Source: JAEZFI01 sp044508215
GTDB lineage: Bacteria; Actinomycetota; Acidimicrobiia; Acidimicrobiales; Microtrichaceae
Length of the DNA stretch: 9,636 nucleotides
Direction: 5' to 3'
Assembly (NCBI GenBank): GCA_044508215.1
Contig: JBIQID010000121.1
Coordinates: 1 to 9,636 of the forward strand
The position numbers were made by a program, and so were the translations under genes. Positions within the stretch are counted from its first letter, which is position 1. Each line of letters opens with the position of its first letter. Positions 1 through 5,998 of this stretch are shown one piece after another. The notes under the pieces were generated by a model. The model saw only the letters and a list, made by a program, of their open reading frames with translations, was not told the origin of the DNA and ran no database searches.

Positions 1-2
1 GC

Positions 3-539
3 GTGCGGTCGGTCGACGACGCACGCCGGCTGCCCCGGGCGGGGGCGGACAAGGTGTCGGTGAACACCGCCGCCGTGGAACGCCCCGACCTCGTCCGTGA
101 GATCGCCTCCGAGTTCGGCTCGCAGTGCGTGGTCGTCGCCGTGGACAGCCGGTCGGGAGGCGACACCTCGTCCGGCTTCGAGGTGTACGTCCGCGGCGGC
201 CGGACGCCGACCGGCCTCGACGTGGTCGAGTGGTGCGAGTCGGTGTGCGACCTCGGCGCCGGCGAGATCCTGCTGACCTCGATGGACCGCGACGGCACGA
301 AGGACGGCTTCGACGTGCCGGTGACGGCAGCGGTGTCCGACGCAGTGCCGGTGCCGGTCATCGCGTCGGGTGGGGCGGGCACGCTCCAGCACCTCGTCGA
401 GGGCGTCACCGAGGGCGGCGCGGACGCCGTGCTCGCCGCCTCCATCTTCCACTTCGGGACGTTCCGGGTCAGCGAGGCGAAGCAGGCCCTCGCCGATGCC
501 GGCCTCCGCGTGCGGCCCGCCCAGCCGGCGGACCGTTAG
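3..539 (+). CDS. hisF: Imidazole glycerol phosphate synthase cyclase subunit HisF (3' part, 5' end outside window)
   Basis: HisF is the cyclase subunit of imidazole glycerol phosphate synthase. It uses ammonia delivered by HisH to turn PRFAR into imidazole glycerol phosphate and AICAR in cytoplasmic histidine synthesis. The visible 178 codons are the C-terminal part of the (beta/alpha)8 barrel. ADKVSVNTAAVERP, then VVVAVD (Asp48 of the fragment, the position of the family's catalytic Asp130), SMDRDGTKDGFD and VIASGGAG (phosphate-binding loop) appear in family order. The protein normally has about 255 residues, so roughly 80 are missing upstream. The GTG at the left edge is the Val of the usual GGGVRS motif and is not a start codon. 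It ends in TAG 15 nt before the GroES-like gene, and that TAG lies inside a promoter-like TAGCGT. The identification is firm; only the 5' end is unknown. Confidence 0.97.
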   Translation: MRSVDDARRLPRAGADKVSVNTAAVERPDLVREIASEFGSQCVVVAVDSRSGGDTSSGFEVYVRGGRTPTGLDVVEWCESVCDLGAGEILLTSMDRDGTKDGFDVPVTAAVSDAVPVPVIASGGAGTLQHLVEGVTEGGADAVLAASIFHFGTFRVSEAKQALADAGLRVRPAQPADR

Positions 540-542
540 CGT
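537..542 (+). promoter_or_regulatory. Candidate -10 element TAGCGT overlapping the hisF stop codon
   Basis: TAGCGT begins with the TAG stop of hisF and lies 12 nt before the ATG of the GroES-like gene. The same hexamer precedes trpB and the peroxiredoxin gene in this window, so an internal promoter with a leader of about 6 nt is possible. An AGGGG Shine-Dalgarno-like run (543-547) sits 7 nt before the ATG. No convincing -35 element is visible. Read-through from hisF is equally plausible because the gap is only 15 nt. Confidence 0.35.
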
Positions 543-554
543 AGGGGTCCCCCT

Positions 555-920
555 ATGACCAACGACCCCACCTCCCCTCGCGGGCCCAGCAACATGGGCC
601 GCCGCGACAAGCTGCCGATCAAGATGCTGCAGGACCGCCTCCTGGTCCACATCGAGACCTCGGACGGCGAACGCCGAAGCGTCGGCGGCATCCTCATCCC
701 CGCCACGGCCCAGCTGGGCAAGCGCCTCACCTGGGCGGAGGTCCGGGCGGTCGGACCGAACGTCCGCAACGTGGAGGTGGGCGACCAGGTGCTGTTCAGC
801 CCCGACGAGCTCCACGAGGTGGAGGTGCAGGGCGAGGTGTACGTGCTGCTCCGCGAGCGCGACGTGCACGCCGTCGCCGCCGACCGCCTCGAAGTGGGCA
901 GCACCGGCCTCTACCTGTGA
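555..920 (+). CDS. GroES-like (Cpn10-fold) co-chaperonin family protein
   Basis: This 121-residue protein matches the GroES/Cpn10 fold from about residue 21: IKMLQDRLLVHI opens the barrel, SVGGILIP (42-49) is where GroES carries its mobile loop with the GGI-[VI]-L contact motif, AEVRAVGP (61-68) and VEVGDQVLFSP follow, and VYVLLRERDVHAV closes the domain. Canonical GroES has 95-100 residues. This one has about 20 extra at the N-terminus and a short C-terminal extension ending GLYL. No groEL is adjacent, and the gene sits between hisF and hisI, so it is probably a divergent paralogue and not the main co-chaperonin. Whether it binds GroEL cannot be told from sequence. The ATG at 555 has AGGGG 7 nt upstream; an in-frame ATG at 594, just before the conserved domain, is the alternative start. 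The family call is firm; the role is unknown. Confidence 0.85.
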   Translation: MTNDPTSPRGPSNMGRRDKLPIKMLQDRLLVHIETSDGERRSVGGILIPATAQLGKRLTWAEVRAVGPNVRNVEVGDQVLFSPDELHEVEVQGEVYVLLRERDVHAVAADRLEVGSTGLYL

Positions 921-934
921 GCGCCACCCCGACC

Positions 935-940
935 GGAGGA
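935..940 (+). promoter_or_regulatory. Shine-Dalgarno GGAGGA that decides the hisI start
   Basis: GGAGGA lies 6 nt before the GTG at 947, ideal spacing for initiation. A longer reading from the GTG at 917, which overlaps the previous gene's stop by 4 bp, would place this site inside the coding region. It would also add ten Thr/Pro-rich residues outside the conserved domain. I therefore prefer the 947 start. Confidence 0.75.
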
Positions 941-946
941 CCGACC

Positions 947-1327
947 GTGACCACCCCGACCGCCACCCCCATCTCAGCGACCGACGACGCCCTCGCGACG
1001 GTCCGCTACGACGCCGATGGCCTCGTGCCGGCGATCGTGCAGGACGTCGACACGCGGGCGGTGCTGATGATGGCCTGGATGAACGCCGAGACGCTCCGCA
1101 TGAGCCTCGAGCAGGGCCGCACGGTGTTCTGGTCGCGCAGCCGCCAGGAGGTCTGGCGGAAGGGCGACACCTCCGGGGACCGCCAGTTCATCCGCGAGGC
1201 CTACTACGACTGCGATGGCGACACCCTGCTGTTCCTGGTGGAGCAGGAAGGGAAGGGTGCGTGCCACACGGGCGCGTACTCGTGCTTCTACCGGGCATTC
1301 GACGGCAGCGACCCGGCGCCGGCATGA
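947..1327 (+). CDS. hisI: Phosphoribosyl-AMP cyclohydrolase HisI
   Basis: HisI opens the purine ring of phosphoribosyl-AMP to give ProFAR, the third step of histidine synthesis, as a cytoplasmic metal-dependent dimer. From the GTG at 947 the protein has 126 residues. Family motifs are in order: LVPAIVQDVDTRAVLMMAWMN near the N-terminus, FWSRSRQEVWRKGDTSG (about 61-77), then DCDGD (Asp88, Asp90, Asp92; metal-binding acidic cluster) and ACHTGAYSCFYR with Cys106 and Cys113, which with Cys89 are likely zinc ligands. It stops after the cyclohydrolase domain, so it is a stand-alone HisI without a fused HisE pyrophosphohydrolase domain. A longer start at 917 is possible but less likely given the Shine-Dalgarno at 935-940. 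trpE starts one base after its stop, suggesting coupled translation. Confidence 0.96.
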   Translation: MTTPTATPISATDDALATVRYDADGLVPAIVQDVDTRAVLMMAWMNAETLRMSLEQGRTVFWSRSRQEVWRKGDTSGDRQFIREAYYDCDGDTLLFLVEQEGKGACHTGAYSCFYRAFDGSDPAPA

Positions 1328-1328
1328 C

Positions 1329-2912
1329 GTGCTGACGCCCACCCGCGAGGAGTTCCGCGAGCTGGCGCGGCGGCACACGGTCGTGCCGGTCCGGCGGACC
1401 CTGCTGGCGGACCAGGTCACGCCGGTCGCCGTCTTCGCCCGGCTGTGCGGCGATCGGCCCGGGTTCCTGCTCGAGTCCGTGGACCACGGCGGCCGGTGGG
1501 ACCGGTGGAGCTTCGTGGGTCGCAACCCGAGGGCGCGGATCGTCTCGCGGGGCGGCCGCCTCGAGGTCGAGGGCGACCTGCCGGTGGAGCTCCCGCTGGA
1601 CCAGGGTGTCCTCGCCGCCGTCGAGGTGCTGCTCGGAGCCTGCGCGGCGCCCCGGCTGGACGACATCCCGCTCCACGCCGGGCTGGTGGGCTACCTGGGC
1701 TACGACGTGGTCCGCGAGGTGGAGCACCTGCCCGACGTGCCCGCCGACGACCGGGCCTGGCCCGATGCCGTCCTGAGCATCCTCGGCGAGGTCGTCGCCA
1801 TCGACCACTGGAGCCAGCAGGCGCACCTCGTGTCGAACGTGTTCGTCCCGCGCTCCGCTGCCGGAGGGGATGGTCCCGGCATCGACGATGCCGCCCTCGA
1901 CGCGCTGTACGACGAGGCGGTCGCCACGGTCGATGCGATGGCGCGCGACGGCGCCACGCCGCTCGACGAGCCGATGGTCGAGCCGCCCGACCCCGCCAGC
2001 GCCACCTCGGAGCTCCCCGAGGTGCGGTCGACGATGTCCGAGGGCACGTGGCGGGACGCAGTGAACACGGCGAAGGAGCACATCCTCGCCGGCGACATCT
2101 TCCAGGTCGTGCTGTCGCAGCGGTTCGACTTCGAGGTCGACGCCGACCCCTTCGACGTGTACCGGGTGCTCCGCCAGGTGAACCCGAGCCCCTACATGTT
2201 CTTCGTGCGCGACGAGGGGCTGACCCTCGTGGGGTGCTCGCCCGAGCCGATGGTGCAGCTGCTCGGTGGGCGGGTGATCTCGAGGCCGATCGCCGGGACC
2301 CGGAAGCGGGGCGCCACCGACGAGGCCGACCGTCGGCTCGCTGCCGAGCTGATCGAGCACCCGAAGGAGCGGGCCGAGCACATCATGCTGGTCGACCTCG
2401 CCCGCAACGACGTGGGCCGCGTGGTCCGCTTCGGCACCGAGCAGGTGGACGAGCTGCTCACCCTCGAGCGGTACAGCCACGTGATGCACCTCACCTCGCA
2501 GGTGTCGGGCGAGCTGGCCGACGGGGCCGGTCCCATCGACGTGCTGCGCGCGACGCTGCCGGCGGGCACCGTCTCGGGGGCCCCGAAGGTCCGGGCGATG
2601 GAGATCATCGACGAGCTGGAGCCCACCAAGCGTGGGCCGTACGCCGGGGTCGTCGGCTACCTCGACTTCTCCGGCCAGATCGACACCGCGATCGCGATCC
2701 GCACGATGATCATCGACGGCGACCGGTGGGACGGCAGCCCGCTCCGTGCGTCGGTGCAGGCGGGCGCGGGCATCGTGGCCGACTCCGATCCCGACGACGA
2801 GGCGCTCGAGTGCCGGAACAAGGCCCGGGCGCTGCTCTCGGCGGTCCGCCCCGCCGAGCGCATGTGCGGGCAGCGGACGGGGAAGGGCTGGGACGTGGAG
2901 GTGGGCTCGTGA
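1329..2912 (+). CDS. trpE: Anthranilate synthase component I TrpE
   Basis: TrpE converts chorismate to anthranilate using ammonia supplied by the glutaminase TrpG, committing carbon to tryptophan. The 527-residue length is normal for the family. Residues 47-50 (LLES) match the N-terminal tryptophan feedback-binding motif. The chorismate-binding domain occupies about 240-505 and shows NPSPYMFF (285-292), SRPIAGT (318-324), HIMLVDLARND (351-361), PAGTVSGAPK (411-420) and ECRNKA (494-499). LLES together with PIAGTRKRG favours TrpE over PabB or a salicylate synthase. The start is the GTG at 1329, one base after the hisI stop. The frame stays open further upstream, but that part overlaps hisI and has no TrpE character. 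No trpG lies in the window. There is no space for a leader peptide or attenuator before trpE. Its TGA overlaps the next start as GTGA. Confidence 0.97.
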   Translation: MLTPTREEFRELARRHTVVPVRRTLLADQVTPVAVFARLCGDRPGFLLESVDHGGRWDRWSFVGRNPRARIVSRGGRLEVEGDLPVELPLDQGVLAAVEVLLGACAAPRLDDIPLHAGLVGYLGYDVVREVEHLPDVPADDRAWPDAVLSILGEVVAIDHWSQQAHLVSNVFVPRSAAGGDGPGIDDAALDALYDEAVATVDAMARDGATPLDEPMVEPPDPASATSELPEVRSTMSEGTWRDAVNTAKEHILAGDIFQVVLSQRFDFEVDADPFDVYRVLRQVNPSPYMFFVRDEGLTLVGCSPEPMVQLLGGRVISRPIAGTRKRGATDEADRRLAAELIEHPKERAEHIMLVDLARNDVGRVVRFGTEQVDELLTLERYSHVMHLTSQVSGELADGAGPIDVLRATLPAGTVSGAPKVRAMEIIDELEPTKRGPYAGVVGYLDFSGQIDTAIAIRTMIIDGDRWDGSPLRASVQAGAGIVADSDPDDEALECRNKARALLSAVRPAERMCGQRTGKGWDVEVGS

Positions 2913-3790
2913 GCGATCACCCGGTGGTGGCCGAGGGGCGCAGGGAGGTCGTCAGGTTCCGTGGGCCCGACGCGGTCTCGTTCCTCCAGGGCCAGCTGTC
3001 GGCGGACGTCGCGGACCTCGCGCCGCGCACCTCCAGCTGGTCGCTCCTGCTCCAGCCGAAGGGGCTGGTCGACGCCTGGCTGAGGGTGTCCCGGGTCGCC
3101 GACGACGAGGTGCTCCTCGACGTCGACGAGGGCTGGGGCGACGCCGTGGAGTCACGCCTCCGGCGCTTCATGATCCGGGTGGACGTCGAGGTCGACCGCG
3201 AGACGTGGGCGTGGCTGGCGGTCAGGGGCCCGGGATCCGGCGAGCTCGACTACCCGAGCGGCGCCGTGGTCGTCGCCGATCCGATGTGGCCGGGGATCGA
3301 GGGCCTCGACCTGCTGGGCCCCGAGCTGGAGGCGTCCTCGATGCCCGGTGCGATCCCGATCTCCCCCGAGGAGCTGGAGACGCTCCGGGTGGTCGCCGGG
3401 GTGCCGGCGATGGGCCGCGAGCTGGACGCCGACACGATCCCGGCGGAGGCCGGCCAGTGGCTGATCGACGCGTCGGTGAGCTTCACGAAGGGCTGCTACA
3501 CGGGCCAGGAGCTGGTCGCCCGGGTCGACAGCCGAGGTTCCAACACGCCGCGCCGGCTGCGGCGCATCGGGTTCGGCGGTGGTGGCGTGGAGCCGCCCGA
3601 GGGCACCCCGGTGTTCCGGAACGACCCCGACGACGGCGCGAAGCAGATCGGCCGGCTGACCACCGTGGTCGCGGTCCCCGAGGGGTGGCTCGCGCTGGCG
3701 ATGCTGCACCGCTCGGTCGAGCCGGGCGCCGAGGTCCGGGCGGTGTGGGACGCGGGGGTGGCGGAGGGCGTCGTAGCCTTCGAGGGGTGA
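2909..3790 (+). CDS. ygfZ: YgfZ/GcvT-type folate-binding protein (Fe-S cluster/tRNA-modification associated)
   Basis: This protein of 293 residues belongs to the COG0354/YgfZ branch of the aminomethyltransferase (GcvT) fold. The diagnostic signature KGCYTGQE is at 194-201, including the Cys (196) conserved in YgfZ proteins. The N-terminus (VVRFRGPDAVSFLQGQLSADV, about 14-34) and LLQPKGLVDAWLRV (47-60) match the folate-binding half. A short C-terminal barrel-like domain follows about residue 215. E. coli YgfZ (326 aa) supports assembly or repair of certain Fe-S enzymes such as MiaB, with tetrahydrofolate as ligand; extending that role here is inference from family. The GTG start overlaps the trpE stop by 4 bp, and its own stop overlaps the next GTG by 4 bp, so it is translationally embedded in the trpE unit. 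Glycine cleavage T-protein is less likely given the length and signature. Confidence 0.88.
   Translation: MSDHPVVAEGRREVVRFRGPDAVSFLQGQLSADVADLAPRTSSWSLLLQPKGLVDAWLRVSRVADDEVLLDVDEGWGDAVESRLRRFMIRVDVEVDRETWAWLAVRGPGSGELDYPSGAVVVADPMWPGIEGLDLLGPELEASSMPGAIPISPEELETLRVVAGVPAMGRELDADTIPAEAGQWLIDASVSFTKGCYTGQELVARVDSRGSNTPRRLRRIGFGGGGVEPPEGTPVFRNDPDDGAKQIGRLTTVVAVPEGWLALAMLHRSVEPGAEVRAVWDAGVAEGVVAFEG
3774..3786 (+). promoter_or_regulatory. Candidate leaderless -10 (TAGCCT) for the J-domain gene
   Basis: TAGCCT (3774-3779) is followed by 7 nt and then the GTG at 3787. This is the geometry of actinobacterial leaderless promoters, where transcription begins at the start codon. It lies within the last codons of ygfZ. 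The gene can also be reached by translational coupling through the GTGA overlap, so this would be an additional internal promoter. There is no clear -35 element. Confidence 0.35.
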
Positions 3791-4365
3791 CCCACTACGA
3801 CACCCTCGGTGTCCCGGTGGGCGCCGCACCAGAGGTCGTGCGTGACGCCTACAAGGAGCTGGCGCGGCGCTACCACCCCGACGCCAACGCCCGCGAGGCG
3901 CCCGAGGAGCGGCGGCGCACCGAGCAGCGGATGCGTGAGGTCAACGAAGCGTGGGCGGTGCTGCGCGACCCCGGCTCGAAGGCGGCCTACGACCGGCGGA
4001 TCGGCGCGGCCGGCGGTCGATCGTTCGTCCAGCCACGGCCTGCTCCGTCGTTCACGCCGCTGCACCCCGACGACGACGATGAGGACGACGACGCGTTGCT
4101 CGTCGGCTACGAGGAGGACGAAGGCGACCCGCGCTCGGCTCCGGGACGAGGCGCCCTCGCCGTGCCGATCGCCCTCAGCGGCGCCGCCCTGCTCGCGTTC
4201 GGGGCGTGGGTGCTGGTGGGCGAGGAGGGGCTGTTCGTGGTGGCCGTGGTGCTCACCGCGATGGCGGCGGTGTCGTTCTTCGCGCTGCCGATCCTGGCGA
4301 TGTCGAAGGCGGCGCAGGGCGAGCGCGGCCGCCCGTTCCGGGGCGACCAGCCGGATGGGCGATGA
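3787..4365 (+). CDS. J-domain (DnaJ-like) protein with acidic linker and two C-terminal membrane helices
   Basis: The protein has 192 residues. Residues 3-70 form a J-domain: HYDTLGVPVGA, YKELARRYHPDAN with the HPD triad at 30-32 that stimulates Hsp70 ATPase, then VNEAWAVLRDPGSKAAYDRR. A linker follows with an acidic run at 95-102 (DDDDEDDD) and further Glu/Asp to about 114. Two hydrophobic segments at about 123-144 and 148-171 look like a membrane hairpin, leaving a short basic tail. The Gly/Phe, zinc-finger and C-terminal substrate domains of true DnaJ are absent, so this is a class C J-protein, probably recruiting DnaK to the membrane; the client is unknown. In many actinobacterial trp clusters a small Trp-associated membrane protein lies between trpE and trpC, and this gene occupies a comparable place without visible similarity. 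It overlaps trpC by 11 nt. Confidence 0.85.
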   Translation: MTHYDTLGVPVGAAPEVVRDAYKELARRYHPDANAREAPEERRRTEQRMREVNEAWAVLRDPGSKAAYDRRIGAAGGRSFVQPRPAPSFTPLHPDDDDEDDDALLVGYEEDEGDPRSAPGRGALAVPIALSGAALLAFGAWVLVGEEGLFVVAVVLTAMAAVSFFALPILAMSKAAQGERGRPFRGDQPDGR

Positions 4366-5182
4366 TCTGCAGGTGAGCCGCGGCACCTACCTCGACCGGA
4401 TCCTCGAACACCACCGCGCCCGTGCGGCGGAGGACACCCGGAGCTGGCAGGACCTCGCGTCGAAGTGCGCCGACCTGCCGCCGACACGGGGGTTCCGCAG
4501 TGCGTTGCTGCAGGGCGATCGCCTCGCCGTGATCGCCGAGGTGAAGCGGAGGTCGCCGTCGAAGGGCGACCTCTGGGCCGACCTCGATCCCGCGGACCTG
4601 GCCCGGCAGTACGCCGCCGGCGGGGCCGCCGCGCTGAGCGTGCTGACCGACGGCCCCCACTTCGGCGGTTCGCCCGACGACCTGGCGGCCGCCCGTGGCG
4701 CGGTCCCGCTGCCGGCGATCCGGAAGGACTTCACGGTCGCCGAGAACGACGTGGCCGACGCCCGGCTGATGGGGGCGGACGCGGTCCTCCTGATCGTGGC
4801 GGCGCTCGGCGACGACGAGCTGGTCCACCTCCACGGCCGGGCGCGCGAGCTGGGCCTCGACGTGCTGGTGGAGACCCACGACGAGGCGGAGGTGGAGCGC
4901 GCCCTCGCCTGCGACGACCTCCACCTGGTCGGGGTCAACCAGCGGGACCTCGTGACGTTCGCCGTGGACACCTCGCGGGCGGTCCGCGTGGCGGCAGCGA
5001 TCCCCGACGGCGTGGCGAAGGTGGCGGAGTCCGGCGTCCGCGGCCCCGATGACGCCGCCACCCTGGCGGCCGCCGGCTACGACGCCGTGCTGGTGGGGGA
5101 GCACCTCGTCACCTCCGGCGACCCGGGCGGTGCCGTGGAGGCGCTGCGAACCCAGCGCGGCCGCACCGGTGGCCGCCGGTAG
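4355..5182 (+). CDS. trpC: Indole-3-glycerol phosphate synthase TrpC
   Basis: TrpC closes the indole ring, converting carboxyphenylamino-deoxyribulose phosphate to indole-3-glycerol phosphate with loss of CO2 and water. From the ATG at 4355 it has 275 residues; a GTG at 4373 would give 269. Neither start has a clear Shine-Dalgarno, and the family's first helix (TYLDRILEHHRAR) begins after both. Active-site motifs are complete: AEVKRRSPSKG (Glu62 and Lys64), IRKDF (catalytic Lys124), VETH (Glu173), GVNQRDLVTF (Asn195) and ESG (Glu225-Ser226), then the VLVGEHL phosphate loop. Family members often have Asn-Asn or Asn-Ala where this has Asn195-Gln. The protein is monofunctional, not fused to TrpF. 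The 11-nt overlap with the J-domain gene suggests cotranslation. It ends in TAG within a TAGCTT promoter-like hexamer. Confidence 0.96.
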   Translation: MGDDLQVSRGTYLDRILEHHRARAAEDTRSWQDLASKCADLPPTRGFRSALLQGDRLAVIAEVKRRSPSKGDLWADLDPADLARQYAAGGAAALSVLTDGPHFGGSPDDLAAARGAVPLPAIRKDFTVAENDVADARLMGADAVLLIVAALGDDELVHLHGRARELGLDVLVETHDEAEVERALACDDLHLVGVNQRDLVTFAVDTSRAVRVAAAIPDGVAKVAESGVRGPDDAATLAAAGYDAVLVGEHLVTSGDPGGAVEALRTQRGRTGGRR

Positions 5183-5192
5183 CTTGTCGCCC
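5180..5192 (+). promoter_or_regulatory. Candidate -10 (TAGCTT) for trpF, overlapping the trpC stop
   Basis: TAGCTT (5180-5185) contains the trpC TAG stop and is followed by 7 nt and an ATG at 5193, matching the leaderless geometry seen elsewhere here. Transcription from 5193 would give trpF a 29-nt leader carrying AAGGG and AGG Shine-Dalgarno-like runs (5208-5216) before the GTG at 5222. It would also make the 10-codon ORF at 5193 a leaderless reading frame. No -35 is evident. Confidence 0.45.
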
Positions 5193-5225
5193 ATGTCGAC
5201 GGCCACGAAGGGCAGGTGCCGGTGA
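5193..5225 (+). other. Possible leaderless 10-codon mini-ORF (MSTATKGRCR) overlapping the trpF start
   Basis: The ATG at 5193 begins exactly 7 nt after TAGCTT and reads ten codons to TGA (5223-5225). That TGA overlaps the preferred trpF GTG (5222) as GTGA, the same coupling seen at three gene junctions in the window. The peptide contains no Trp codon, so it is not a classic attenuator leader. It could couple ribosomes onto trpF, or it could be a chance frame within an ordinary leader. Its first five residues (MSTAT) resemble the TrpF start (MSTHT), as if the start region had been duplicated. Confidence 0.3.
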
Positions 5226-5953
5226 GCACGCACACGTGGGTGAAGATCTGCGGCCTCACCAACGCGACCGACGCGCTCGCGGCGGTCGCGATGGGTGCCG
5301 ACGCGGTGGGCTTCGTGATGGCGCCCTCCCCAAGGCAGGTGACGCCCGGCGCGGTCAGGGAGATCACCCGGCAGCTGCCGCGGGAGATCCTCACGGTGGG
5401 CATCTTCCGCGACCAAGGGGCCGACCAGGTGATCGACATGGTGCTCGAGGCGGGGCTCCAGGGCGCGCAGCTGCACGGGCACGAGACACCGGCAGAGGCG
5501 CGTGAGATCCGCTCGAAGGTCCAGGCGCTGATCGTGGCGTTGCCCGCGGGCTCGCCGTCCATCGAGCGCTTCGACGAGTACGAGGCGGACGCCCTTCTCG
5601 TGGACGGGGCGAACCCCGGCTCGGGCGAGGTGTTCGACTGGACGCTCGTGGAGTCGGTGCCGATGGGCCGCCGGCTGATCCTGGCCGGGGGCCTGACCCC
5701 GAAGAACGTCGGGGCGGCGATCCAGGCCGTGCGGCCGTGGGGGGTGGACGTCTCGACAGGGGTCGAGCGTGGGCCCGGCCGCAAGGACGTGCTGAAGGTG
5801 CGCGACTTCGTGCGGGCGGCCCGGCTCGCCGACGAGCGGAGCGGCTCGGGGGGCGACGATCCCTACGACGACCTCGAGGAGCTCGACGGGGCAGAAGACG
5901 GCCACGGCGCACGAGACGACGGCTGGGAGGACGCCGACGGCTCCCAGGCGTGA
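5222..5953 (+). CDS. trpF: Phosphoribosylanthranilate isomerase TrpF with acidic C-terminal tail
   Basis: TrpF catalyses the Amadori rearrangement of phosphoribosylanthranilate, the step before TrpC. From the GTG at 5222 it has 243 residues; an in-frame GTG at 5216 adds two. The barrel motifs are clear: VKICGLTN (general-base Cys10), TVGIFRD, GAQLHGHE, DGANPGSGEVFDW (Asp128, general-acid position), LAGGLTPKNV (154-163) and WGVDVSTGVE (phosphate site, usually SSGVE). The barrel ends near residue 204. The remaining 38 or so residues are a Gly/Asp/Glu-rich, probably disordered tail that typical TrpF of about 200-215 residues lacks. A dedicated TrpF is notable because many Actinomycetota use PriA instead. 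It follows trpC by 39 nt with a candidate promoter between. Confidence 0.94.
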   Translation: MSTHTWVKICGLTNATDALAAVAMGADAVGFVMAPSPRQVTPGAVREITRQLPREILTVGIFRDQGADQVIDMVLEAGLQGAQLHGHETPAEAREIRSKVQALIVALPAGSPSIERFDEYEADALLVDGANPGSGEVFDWTLVESVPMGRRLILAGGLTPKNVGAAIQAVRPWGVDVSTGVERGPGRKDVLKVRDFVRAARLADERSGSGGDDPYDDLEELDGAEDGHGARDDGWEDADGSQA

Positions 5954-5974
5954 CCAGCGCCACATCAGATTTTG

Positions 5975-5991
5975 CGTGAACGTCTTTCACG
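5975..5991 (+). repeat. Perfect inverted repeat CGTGAA-N5-TTCACG upstream of the hydroxylase gene
   Basis: Arms at 5975-5980 and 5986-5991 match perfectly around CGTCT. The repeat lies in the most AT-rich stretch of the window, 20-36 nt before the predicted transcription start at 6011. That places it over the -35/spacer region, where a repressor or activator would bind. An alternative is a weak terminator for trpF, since the right arm is followed by TTTCTCCT; a 6-bp stem of modest GC makes that less convincing. The binding protein is unknown. Confidence 0.5.
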
Positions 5992-5998
5992 TTTCTCC

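Noticed and set aside
543..554. AGGGG-TC-CCCCT inverted repeat before the GroES-like gene
   Set aside because: The 2-nt loop cannot form a stable hairpin without melting pairs. It is more simply read as a Shine-Dalgarno-like run followed by pyrimidines.
917..946. GTG at 917 as the hisI start
   Set aside because: It would give a 4-bp overlap with the previous gene, but a strong GGAGGA lies before the GTG at 947 and the extra ten residues are outside the HisI domain. Kept only as an alternative.
1215..1328. Upstream extension of the trpE frame into hisI
   Set aside because: The added residues are Arg/Ala/Thr-rich, overlap the essential C-terminal part of hisI and have no TrpE similarity. The GTG at 1329 directly after the hisI stop is the natural start.
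1188..2489. Long open frame on the minus strand (433 codons) opposite trpE
   Set aside because: It is rich in His/Arg/Gly/Asp repeats with no recognisable domain, as expected from the complement of a high-GC gene. trpE on the other strand has complete family motifs.
2746..3786. Apparent 539-codon protein joining an extra frame of ygfZ to the J-domain protein
   Set aside because: The upstream part is a shifted frame of ygfZ with Arg/Gly-rich shadow composition. The J-domain begins exactly at the GTG overlapping the ygfZ stop.
4253..5965. Long open frame on the minus strand (570 codons) opposite trpC and trpF
   Set aside because: It mirrors two firmly identified genes across their junction and shows only low-complexity composition. 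Stop codons are rare in all frames at this G+C.
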